From Epiperipatus broadwayi (Eukaryota; Onychophora; Udeonychophora; Euonychophora; Peripatidae), in assembly GCA_028023455.1 (NCBI GenBank), contig JAQFVV010000012.1, forward strand, positions 3,750,023 to 3,814,022: a DNA stretch of 64,000 bases. The letters are read 5' to 3'. Under the pieces are notes generated by a model. It had not been told where the DNA came from and searched no databases. It saw only the letters and a program-made list of their open reading frames with translations. The position numbers and the translations under genes are program-made. Each line of letters begins with the position of its first letter. Positions within the stretch are counted from its first letter, which is position 1. Positions 35,366 through 47,056 of the stretch are shown here, piece by piece.

Positions 35366-36573
35366 GTGGGAAGAAAATGTAAGGCTCAGCACTTAACTTA
35401 TCCTGAAAGTATTTGAACAATGGCATAATCATGTTATGGCCAGCAAACATACCATCCTCAGTCTGGATGGCCATTGGCACCTTTAGATAAAGTACATAAC
35501 CTAAAGCCCACTTGATAAACTTGCGGGTCCATGTGTGCTGTTGTGCCATGCAAAGCTTACTTTTTTATCTTCAGATATTCTTTCAATGATTCACGGGCCT
35601 TGTTATAAGCACCAGTCAGCTTTCTTATGTTTATTTGGGTGTTGTGTGTTGGAGTCATCATCATTAGTCTCTGATGTAGCAGACTGGCATATTGCAGAAG
35701 CCTTGAGATTGGTGGTTGATTTCTTGTTACATGATCAATATTGAAGGACAAGATGTTTATAAAAGTCAGGTATTGCTGTATAGGATTGAGGCTCATCCCT
35801 TTAACCTTCTGCAATAGAATATATGTCTCTGAGAAGAGGAATTCTGTTGCATTTGTTGGGATAAGTACTCTCATCGTTTTAGTTAGCTTGTGATTAAATA
35901 CTTGCAGTTTTTCTAGATAGGTCATGGTTAACTGGGCAGAATGATCAGAAAACATGATCAGGACCAATTTTACCTCCATGAAGTGATGCAGCGATGGTGA
36001 GTAAAAGTTCAGAACTATTAATGTTACAAACCGACCATTATGAAAGGAGACAGCCCCTTCTGGCAGAAAACCTTGTCCACTAATCAATGGTATGGCTATT
36101 TTATGTAGTGATTTCTGTATAAATTCTTCACAAGATGAGTTGCAGTCCTCAACCAGAACAGTGGGGCTTGCATTCATGGCAAGAATTGAATTTATATTGG
36201 AAATTATAGATTCTATCTTTTGCTTTTCTACTGGCATATATACAAGCACTATATTCATTGTAATTATTTTTTGAGTCAGTGTTATTATTAGGAGGTTTGA
36301 ATCAATGTAAAGTATTTTGAAATTTTCAAAAGGACAATCTTGAGCAATTACTATTCCAGTTCCTGCAGATGGAGAGGACGAATCTCTGGAACATGCAGAG
36401 AAACCCTGGCCCCTTAGGTTGGTAGCTGGATTTATTGGTGAGCCTGCATATATCTTTGTTTCTAATAATCCTGTTATATGTGCTCGGATTTGATTTATCC
36501 AATGTTTAACTTTGAAACTTTTATTGATTGAATTAAGTCCTCTGACATTTAAAACAGCAATTTTAAGTTTCAT
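35366..36573 (-). pseudogene. I/Nimb-like LINE ORF2, endonuclease part only
   Basis: The minus-strand frame 36573-35557 starts MKLKIAVLNVRGLNSINKS and continues through the endonuclease: GLLETKIYAGSP, the GDFN-equivalent LVEDCN (G to E and F to C, D and N kept), SFHNGRFVTLIVLNF (the usual S-L-I-D-L-V-F Asp is Val here) and a final SDHS. The frame breaks near 35557; 35549-35355 continues with the FIKWALGYVLYLKVP block found at 49.2 kb in the sister copy. RT, thumb and 3' end are missing. Loss of the Asp suggests a dead endonuclease. Its sister at 49.3-50.2 kb retains GDFN, SSLIDLVF and SDHAAV. Confidence 0.85.
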
Positions 36574-36574
36574 T

Positions 36575-38760
36575 AATAATCTTGTTTAAGTTTAGGCACT
36601 CATGTCTTGCTTCTGTTCTTCCTCAATTTCCATGGCATCTTGAAACACCAGGCCACTCTCTTAATCCACTGTTACAGCCCAATAATATATCTCCTGCTCA
36701 CTGTGAGGGTTCTCTGGTTCAATTTTCACTTTTTTACATCTTCTATCTTTTTTTGCTAGTCACACTGGTTTGCGCCTATATTCAGTGTGTGATTCTATTT
36801 GGGTAGACAGATCCGGAGTGATAGCTTCCATCACTTCAGTCGATGTTTTATTCATAATTGGTGGCCATGGTTTGACTTTGGTTGAAATTCTGTATCTTTT
36901 ATGTACATCAATGATGTCTTTAGTTTCAGTCTCAAGTGCCATTATTTGTGTGTAATCTTTATTTGCCTTCTCTGACTGATTTTGTTCATCACATTTCATA
37001 TGGCTTAACTTTGCTGCAATTCTCTTATCCTCTTTTTTCTTGTTTAATCTCTCTTGTTCATAGAGCTGAGCTGGCCCTTCCTGGTGTACAATTTTAAGCT
37101 TATTTTAGTTATTATTATCTTGTATGTCATCCAGTGGCTTATTTACCACTTTTAAGCTCGGTTGGCCTCAATGTGTTTGATGTGTTTTAATTTCTTGTCT
37201 GCCACTGCTTCAATTATATTTTCTTTATCTGTTTTTTGCTTACTTTGTTTATTATCTTGTATGTCATCCAGTTCCTTATTTTTCACCTTTAAATCATCTA
37301 GTTCTTGGTCAGCCTCAATGTGTTTGATGTGCTTTACCTTCTTGTCTGCCCTTGTTTTATTTTCTGTCCCTTCAATTATATTTTCTTTATCTGGTTGTTC
37401 TATTTCTCCACATTTTTTATTATTTTTTGCATACTGTCTATATCTATATTTGATATTTGGTGTTCAACAAGTGTATCTTCTATTCCAGTCTCAGATTCCA
37501 GTCTTTGGTTGTTATCTTGATTTCCTTTTTTTAATTGATTTTGTTGATCAAGCTTTATCTGTTTTGGTCTCACTTCAATTATTTTGCCTTCTTTTTCATT
37601 GGTTAGTTTGTCTTTCTCAAACAGCTGTGATAGTACTGACTGATCAGCAACTTTCAGCATACTTTGCTTCTTATTTCTTTGTATATCATCTAATTCTTTA
37701 TAATTTTTTTACAAATCACCCATCTCTTGGTCACCCTCTTGATGTTTGGTGTATTTTTTCTTCTTATCTGGCCTTGTGATATTTGGTGTATTTTCTCTTC
37801 CTATCTGGTCTTGGCTGATTTTTAGTTCCTTCCTTTGTATATTCTTTATCTGAAGTTCCATTTCTGCCCTTTTTTTTAATGTCACCTATTTCTCGGCCAG
37901 TCTCTGGGTGTTCACCATTTTCTATCTTCTTGTTTGGGTTTGCTTGATCTTCCATTTGCTCTGTTGTGTATTCTTTAATTAATATTTGCTGTGTTTTAGC
38001 TGCCGACTGGCCATTGCTGTTGTGTTTTTTTCCACAGTCTTTGCCAGGTGTTTTCTATGGCCACACCCAAAACATTGGGTCCTAAGTCCTTTAATTTCTT
38101 CTTGATCTATTATTATGCTTGGGATCCCAACTTCAGATTTTATGTCTTCATTCATCTTGTTTTTGAAATAAAACCTGTTTGAATAAACCAGTGTAGGCTT
38201 GCCTGAGCAATATATTAGCTTCATGTATATCGGTTGCCCAAAGGGTTTCATTAGTTTTGTGAAATCGTATATATTATACCCAAAATAGGTATTTTTAGTA
38301 ATGCCAGTGTGATAGTTTTGCATTTCTTTATCTACAATCACGAGAGAATAATTTTCCAAAGTCTTAATTTTTTTCTTGAAAATCTGCACATTGCTTTTTA
38401 TTAATGAATTCTACTGCCAGATACCTTGAGTTGGTATGCTCTCCTATGGTTGTAACTGAGCTCCACATTTTGTTCTTCGATAACTCATATATTTCCCTTG
38501 GAAACTTGTAGAGAGAGAGAGAGATTTCTATCTATTGCTGTCAAGACGATTGACTTATTTGAAAAAAATCTCTTAAATGAAATAAACAACTTTTTCAGTA
38601 TAATCTCATTAAATCTACGATTTATATCTTCCACTTCTTTTAACCAAACATTTTGCAAAGGCACATCGGCATCATATTCATGCATATTTATATCATTTAC
38701 TTCATTCAGGTCATCTTGATTGGCCCTTCAAATCTTGGGATTTGTTTTGTATTTTGCGAA
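36575..38760 (-). pseudogene. I/Nimb-like LINE ORF1 (Gag-like), broken
   Basis: Minus-strand pieces correspond to one Gag-like ORF1. 38685-38485 matches the N-terminal block of 51934-51314 (FKRFFSNKSIVLTAIDRNLS). 38389-37979 has the RRM-like/linker block (LMKPFGQPIYM) and a zinc-knuckle region CFGCGHRKHLAKT in which the final Cys is replaced. From 37955 to 36760 follows a long K/E/Q-rich tail with imperfect ~150-bp internal repeats. At least four frame breaks. The charged repetitive tail is much longer than in the sister copy and explains the length difference between the two ORF1s. Confidence 0.8.
37100..37800 (-). repeat. Imperfect ~150-bp tandem repeats in LINE ORF1
   Basis: Plus-strand landmarks recur: CCTCAATGTGTTTGATGTG at 37167 and 37313, TCAATTATATTTTCTTTATC at 37209 and 37371, and TCTTGTATGTCATCCAGT at 37119 and 37255, with a third weaker unit near 37675-37760. 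On the coding (minus) strand they encode charged K/D/E/Q-rich segments, probably a coiled-coil-like tail. Confidence 0.8.
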
Positions 38761-38799
38761 TTTAATTCAGCTATGTTCGCATATGTTGTCTGTGCTCTA

Positions 38800-39870
38800 G
38801 TGTTGCTATATATTCATGAAGTTTGATTCGTGCCAAACTTTATCTTGGATTCTGATGTGAACGCTATATTGACAATATATAGCATCTGAATAGCACTTAG
38901 GAAAACTAAAATTATAAGCAATGAATCACTTACTTTGTAAGTAAATGTCCGTTTTCCCTGAAGGTGAGCATGAGTTGAATACAATTAATTACTTGGACTT
39001 AATAATAAAGAGAATGCACAGATGTTTTAATTACAATATGAAAGTAAAGCCACTAAACATTAGAGAATACATCCATACTAACACCAAAACTCCCAAAGCC
39101 CACAAAGTGGCAGGGCTTTCTGCCTTTTTGTTCAGGAATTACCATTTATGCAAATATGAAGAGGAAAGAAGGATAAATAATAGAAAGTATATTAGCCATC
39201 TAATGAAGGTTGGTTACGATTTAGTAACCATCAATAAAAGAATCAAAACATTTTATGAAAACATAAATAAACCAAGAAAGGACAAAAAACAACATATATG
39301 TCTGCCATACATACCTAATATTGCAAAAGAATTAGTCAAAAAATTACAGAATGAATTCACAGTAGGTTTTTGAACCCCTCCTAGCACTAATAGAATTATT
39401 AACAATTCTAAAGATAAGATTGACATACAATAAACACCACATGTAGTGTACAAAATAACATGCCCTCAGGCTAACTGTGGTGCAGTATACTACGGTGAGA
39501 CCCGGGCCACTATAAACAATAGAGTAGCTCAACCCAAATACTTATACAAAAAAGTATTAATCAGAAATGAAGGCAGCTCAGTATTTGTGGACCACCAAAA
39601 AGAGGCTAATTATGAATTCGAACCTGCATGTGCTGAAATAGTTTCCACTGAGAGAAATGACATCAAAAGGAAGGTGAAAGAAGCATGGTATATAGCAAGA
39701 GACTTGAAGCAATAAACAGGAAGGATACATGCTTTTCTATATCAAAGAGATGGACAATATAAATGAGCTTGCATAGATTTGCATAAATTATTATGTTTGG
39801 AGGCTATGAATATGGAGTTGAATGCTCTGAAAGCACTTAGACTTAAGAAACATTAGTGTAATTTTTTATG
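38800..39870 (+). pseudogene. Penelope-like element, partial upstream copy of a tandem pair
   Basis: Starts with a hammerhead-like remnant (CTGATGTGAACGC at 38852, hairpin GCTATAT-TGACA-ATATATAGC, then GAATAGCACTTAG). It jumps into the post-RT linker (38945-39373: YLDLIIKRMHRCFNYN, FLFRNYHLCKYEEERR) and, after a frameshift at ~39373-39446, into GIY-YIG (39446-39715: ITCPQANCGAVYYGETRAT, then RNDIKRKVKEAWYIARDL). The RT is absent. The 3' region (39760-39870) is nearly identical to 42245-42390. Partial copy upstream, fuller copy downstream is the classic tandem arrangement of PLEs, where the upstream copy acts as a pseudo-LTR. Confidence 0.9.
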
Positions 39871-39879
39871 AAATTAATT

Positions 39880-42400
39880 TCACTATATACGTCAAGCGTC
39901 AAGCGTATTAAATCTTACATAATTATTAATTGTGAAGGAAAAAAAATTGAAATTACAATATTATGGATATACGTTATAACGAGAGAGTTTGTCTAAAATT
40001 AGACCCACTAATTAGAACTTTTCAACAACGTGTTTGTTTTTTGCAAAATTGTATGCAAGCAAATATTTTACCCAATTATTGTAGAATTAGATTAAATAGA
40101 TCTATACATGATGTTGTCACTCGTATTTTACAGCATAAATTATTAAGCTGGATTATTAGCAATTGCAGGAAGGCATTAAATAATAATAAGAAACGTCTGT
40201 TTAAGATTGCGTCAATAACGCCCAAGTTGCAATGGATTATAAATAGATGTAATAATATTGAAAAAAGATTAGAGAAGAAATTCGTAAATAAATTGAAGTT
40301 TTTAGCTAACAAACAAAATGTTGTTTTAACTACTATAGGTATAGAAGACACGTATGTTAATTTATCTAGTGCCAGACCTTTGGCTGAAATTAGATTGATC
40401 TTGAATCTTGGACCTAAATTCATAGGAGGAGGATGGAATCAACCCAAAATGGAAATAATAGCAGACACAGAAGCAGCTCTAATAAATTATCCAACGAGAG
40501 ATACTGTTGTTCATAAGATTAATAAGATTATTAGAGATAAGAAATTTAATACTGAAAATAATGGCTGGAACAATAAAGTTAAGAATGCAAAAAAGTTCTT
40601 TAATGAAAATAAAATCATTTGTATTAAAGAAGACAAAGGCAATCATTTTGTAATAATGGATGAAGAAGAATATAATAATGGATGAAGAAGAATATAAAGA
40701 AAAGATGAGAATACAAATTCAAAAATTAGGCTTTGAGTTAACAGCTGAATTTAACAATAGAACAAACAGAGAAAGTTTATTTCTTTGGTCCTATGCAAAC
40801 ATAAAAATAAAGGGATCAATCAAGCTGAATATAATAGAAGATATCCATCTGCCACAACACAACCACGGATGTTTGCAAATGCCAAAATGCACAAGCAAGA
40901 AACTCCATTAAGGCTAATGCTTGATTTCGGAGGTGCACATTATGCAATCACAGCAAAATTAATAAATTTATGGTTAATAGACTTAATAGGATTTGGCAGA
41001 TATACTATAAAATCTTCATTTGAGTTTGTTGAGTTAATCAAAGATGCAGCCATTGAGGACAGTTTTAAAATAGCTGCCATAGATATATCTGAACTCTATG
41101 GATCGATAAACAGAAAAGGTTCAATTAGGATAATTAAAGAAGAGCTTCAAAATAATCACTGACCTGAAACAAAGATAGAATTTATTATTGACTTTATGGA
41201 ATGGTTAGACGAGAATATACTTGCGACGTTTGAATATAAATGGTATAGGATGAATAATAGATGGCCCATGAGACTCCCCATGAGTGGCATTGTATCTAGT
41301 ATTGTTATCAGTTATTTTGAAAAACAGATTATATCGAAGTTCATGGAATAATTTATTGTAGGTATGTAGATGACATATTCATCGCAGCACCTAAACTAAT
41401 AATAACAGCCATTCTGGATGAAATGCAGGCACTTACAAACTTGATATTTAACTGCACTGAAAAGAATGAGTTGAATACAATTAATTACTTGGACTTAATA
41501 ATAAAGAGAATGCACAGATGTTTTAATTACAATATGAAAGTAAAACTACTAAACATTAGAGGATACATCCATACTAATGCCAAAACTCCCAAAGACCACA
41601 AATTGGCAGGGCTTTCTGTCTTTTTGTTCAGGAATTACCATTTATGCAAATATGAAGAGGAAAGAAGAATAAATAATAGCAAGTATATTAGCGATCTAAT
41701 GAATGTTGGTTACGATTTAGTAACCATCAATAAAAGAATCAAAACATTTTATGAAAACATAAATAAACAAAGAAAGGACAAAAAACAGCATATATGTCTG
41801 CCATACATACCTAATATTGCAAAAGAATTAGTCAAAAAATTACAGAATGAATTCACAATAGGTTTTTGAACCCCTCCTAACACTAATAGAATTATTAACA
41901 ATTCTAAAGATAAGATTGACATAAAATCAACACCACATGTAGTGTACAAAATGACACACCCTCAGAATAACTGTGGTGCAGTATACTATGGTGAGACCTG
42001 GGCCACTATAAACAATAGAGTAGCTCAACACAAATACTTATACAAAAGAGTATTAAGCAGAAATGAAGGCAGCTCAGTATTTGTGGACCACCAAAAAGAG
42101 GCTAATCATGAATTCAAACCTGCATGTGCTGAAATAGTTTCCACTGAGAGAAATGACATCAAAAGGAAGGTGAAAGAAGCATGGTATATAGCAAGAGACT
42201 TGAAGGCAATAAACAGGAAGGATACATGCTTTTCTATATCAAAGAGATGGACAATATAAATGAGCTTGCATAGATTTGCATAAATTATTATGTTTGGAGG
42301 CTATGAATATGGAGTTGAATGCTCTGAAAGCGCGTAGCCTTAAGAAATATTAGTGTAACTTTTTATGAATTTAATTTCACTATATACGTCAAGCTTATTA
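39880..42400 (+). pseudogene. Penelope-like element, nearly full-length downstream copy
   Basis: Most complete PLE here. The N-terminal region (39963-40685) shows LNLGPKFIGGG and ICIKEDKGNHFVIMDEEEY. RT motif A lies in 40785-41162 (IAAIDISELYGSINRKGS), then a PMRLPMSGIVSSIV motif B-like block after a TGA at 41161. The catalytic YVDDIFIAAP is at 41363-41392, the linker at 41423-41869 and GIY-YIG at 41942-42259 (MTHPQNNCGAVYYGETWAT, ending ISKRWTI). Breaks: a 22-bp duplication at ~40653-40696, a frame shift near 40800-40900, stops near 41161 and 41348, and a break at 41869-41942. The 3' region repeats the hammerhead-like ATATGGAGTTGAATGCTCT-GAAAGC (42308-42332). Not functional. Confidence 0.92.
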
Positions 42401-42440
42401 AATCTTACTAATGGATCTAACTAAAAACACAGCAGGACCG

Positions 42441-43372
<932 letters not shown>

Positions 43373-43488
43373 AAGAGAATTTATTTTGTTTTACTATCTA
43401 TTTTATTTTATTTTTATTTTTTTCTTTATCTCTTTCTTTTTCTCTTTTTGTTTTTATTTGTGTTGTTTCCATTATCTTTGTGGGTAAC

Positions 43489-46238
43489 ATGGTAGGCCTT
43501 TTTTGTTTTTACATGAATGTCAGAGGTATGAGGACTAAATGTGTTCAAATTAAACAATTTTTTGAAACAGAACATTTTGATCTTATTTTGCTTACAGAAA
43601 CTTGGTTAAATCAACAATTTCCTGATTGTTCTTTTCTTGATGATAGATTTAGTATTTTGCGAACTGACAGATCTATGGATAATATTTCTCGAGGTGGTGG
43701 TACTCTGATTGCTCTTAATAAAGATGTTTTTTATAAAGAACTTTATTTTTCTTCTTCTTTTTGTGAATCTACATGGTGTGAAATTACTTTAAATCACAAT
43801 TTTAAATTTATTTTAGGTAATGTTTACCTCAAACCCACTTTGTTGTTGTTGGAGTTTGATTATTTTTTGACAACTCTTGAAGATTTTCTGATTGGCTATG
43901 ATAATATTATTTTTACTGGTGATTTAAATATTCCAGATTTATATCAGGGTAGAATTGCTACACACTTTTCTGTTTTGTCTTCTAAGGCTTCTAGAATGTT
44001 AAAGTTCTGTAAATTTTTAGGACTTAAGCAATATAACCCATTTGTTAATTCCTATCATCGTACTTTGGATTATATTTTATGTAATTCAACAGTAGTTAGT
44101 AATTTTCAAGTTGTTTCTGTTAATTTTCCTATTGATGCTCATCATCCACCTTTTGAGTTTTATATTAACATTTGTCACTCAAAGATTAATTTTTCTAATA
44201 TTTCAAGAAAGGATTATGGGAAGGGTAATTATGTTGATTTTTGTAGTAACTTTTCTAAGGTTAATTGGAATTTTTTGTATTCTTTTAATGATGTAAATCA
44301 TTGCTTGGATGGGTTTTTAAAGATACTTAATAGTTTTATTGATTTGTATATTCCCAATAAGCGGCCTTTTTATAAGGGTTTTCCTCCTTGGTTTTCATGC
44401 GATCTTATTAAAATTATTAAAAGGAAGTCTTATCATCGTAGACTTTATTTTAAAATACAGAATATCTTTTTTATAATAATTTTGTTAATTTCAGAAGATT
44501 GGTGAAGCATGTTTATAAAAGAGATTTGCAGAATTATATTAGAAAAATTGAGGTTAATATTTCTTCTAACCCTAAAGAATTTTGGGATTTCATTAATAAG
44601 TCTGGTTTGGGTAAGAAAAGGGTTCAAGCTACTCATGGTTTCACTTTAAGTGCAAATGACTTTTCAAAACATTTTGCTGATGTATATTCATCACATGATA
44701 CAATATCTTCAAATATTGCATTATTTTGTAATTCTTCAACTGTTCATTGTATGATTGACCATATTTCTAAGGATGATGTTGTTATGGCTATTAAGTGACT
44801 TAAAATTCATTCTAGTTTGGGAAATGATAATATTCCTTCATTTATTTACAAAGGGCTAGCTGAATTTATTGCAGTACCTCTTGCATTTATTTTTAATTTA
44901 TCACTTAACTCTTGTGTTTTTCCTAATGTGCTTAAGTGTGCCAAAATGGTCCCAATTTTTAAGAATGGATCACGTGATTGTATTAATAACTATAGACCTA
45001 TTTCTGTTTTACATACTATTGCTAGAATTTTTGAGAGGTGTGTTTATAATAAAATTATTTTAGATGTTAGTAAACTCATTTCTTCTTCACAGCATGGTTT
45101 TATACCTAATAGATCTGTAGAAACTAATTTGTTAACAATTTATGATCATATAGCTCATGCAATTGAAGATCAGCAGAGACTTGATGTTGTTTATTTTGAT
45201 TTATCAAGAGCTTTTGATAAAGTAGACCACAGTATTTTTCTTCACAAATTATATCAAAAGGGTTTTTCTACTAAGCTTGTTTATTGGTTTTAATCCTTTC
45301 TTCATGGTCGTACTGCATACATTAAATTTAATAATACTATTTCATCTAATTTTAAATGTAATTTGGGGGTTCCTCAGGGTAGTATTTTAGCATCTATGCT
45401 TTTTAACATTTATATGAATGACCTTAAGGATTGCTTAAAATCTTCTTATCTTTTGTGCTATGCAGATGACTGTAAAATCTTTAGAAAAATCACATCTGTG
45501 TTTGATTGCACTCTTCTTCAAAATGATATAGATAATTTTAGTGCTTGGTGTGATCTAAATAATATGACTGTTAATTTCAGTAAATGTTCCTTAGTCTCGT
45601 ATTCTAAAAAATCTGAAGTTTTGCATTTTTCTTATTTTATTAATTCTCACAAAATTATTTCTGTTGAATCCCAAAAAGATTTGGGAGTTATATTTTCTAG
45701 TAATGGATCCTTTCTTCCTCATTTGGAAATGATTATTGGTAAGGCTTTAAAAATTATAGGTACTATTCTAAGGTTTGGTTATCATTTCAGTGGTGATACA
45801 AAATTTAAATTATTTTTATCATTGGTTCTTCCCATCATTGAATATTGTTCAGTCATTTGGAATCCTAGCTCTAAACAGGGATGTAATTTATTACAATCAG
45901 TGTATAATAAGTTTTCTAAATATGTTTCTTTGGGAAATAAAACTGTTGTTCATCTTTCTTCTAGAAGACAATATAGAGATATTAAATATCTTTATAAACT
46001 TGTTAATAAAATAGTTCTTTTATCTAATACAATTTCTACTGTTATAATTAGATCTCATGTGCATGATACTCGGTCTGCTTCTGTTTGTTACATTAAAACT
46101 TGTCATTCCAATGTTCTTAGATTTTCTCCTTTGTTTAGGCTACCATCTTTATATAATCAGATTTGTAGCAATATTAATTACTTCAATTTAGATTATAATC
46201 AATTTTGTAATGTTATTAAATTTAAATGTCAGATTTGA
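43489..46238 (+). pseudogene. Jockey/CR1-like LINE ORF2 (endonuclease + reverse transcriptase)
   Basis: I place the start at ATG 43489 (MVGLFCFYMNVRGMRTK), since the frame upstream is hydrophobic low-complexity sequence. Endonuclease: LILLTETWLN (catalytic Glu), IIFTGDLNIPD, and RTLDYILCN with the usual Asp; the final SDH is AHHPP, so the last His pair is altered. A one-base indel in a T-run near 44468-44475 shifts to the RT frame 44499-46238, which has in-frame stops at 44796 (TGA) and 45291 (TAA). RT: NYRPISVLHTIARIFE, motif A VVYFDLSRAFDKVDHS, motif B GVPQGSILASMLFN, motif C CYADDCKIF, then thumb. The only large breaks are one frameshift and two stops, so it is a comparatively young copy. 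Confidence 0.92.
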
Positions 46239-46558
46239 TTGGTTTAACTTGATTTTGTTTATATATATTAAATTGTTGTTTTTTTTTTTATTTTGTTATG
46301 TGCTTTATATTTATCCATTTTATTTATTTGTTACTATTAATGTCTTAATAATAATTGCTTATATGCTGATATTTAATTTTACTTTAGATTTTTAAATGTG
46401 TTAATTACCTTTTATTGAAATATGGCACATAATTATATTAATAATGTGTCATTTAAACTCATTTATGTATTTATATATTTGTTATGGTGCAATACTGTAA
46501 TTGGCTTTATGCTGTAGTTTTGTACGGTAAATAAATGAATTGAATTGAATTAAATTGA
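46239..46558 (+). other. 3' non-coding region of the Jockey/CR1-like LINE
   Basis: After the ORF2 stop (TGA, 46239) the sequence runs to AATAAATGAATTGAATTGA (46530-46548) and an ATTGA/ATTAA run that leads into the (ATT)n tract. This fits a LINE 3' end with a simple-repeat tail. Confidence 0.7.
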
Positions 46559-46737
<179 letters not shown>

Positions 46738-46740
46738 GTT

Positions 46741-47056
46741 TCAAAGGATAAACTTTATTAGTATTCTAAAAGATTATACAAGTTACATTTGACAACATAG
46801 TTCTTATACATAAATTGGTTTCGCAAAACTACGTATGTACAATGATTTGATCAGTGATAGTATGTGTTATCAAACTAGATGTCTTTAGGAAGAAAAAAAC
46901 AGTTCAACAAAGTCAATGATGATCACTCAATCATATGATTATATACAATTAGATATACTTCAATTAAATTAAAGCAGTGATGTGTCTAATTTGTGTCAGT
47001 TGACTTCAGAACTGGCACAAGGATCCATGTTAGATATATTTTTTTTGTTAGTGCTT
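46741..47056 (-). other. 3' non-coding region of the minus-strand LINE
   Basis: On the minus strand, from the ORF2 stop to the (TAA)n tail. It contains the polyadenylation-like AATAAA (~46758-46763) about 20 bp before the tail. Confidence 0.65.

Noticed and set aside
35535-37779. Plus-strand frames at 35.5-37.8 kb, including a long hydrophobic one (37162-37779)
   Set aside because: They are antisense to LINE ORF1 and ORF2, whose conserved blocks lie on the minus strand. The hydrophobic composition is the complement of Lys/Glu/Asp codons.
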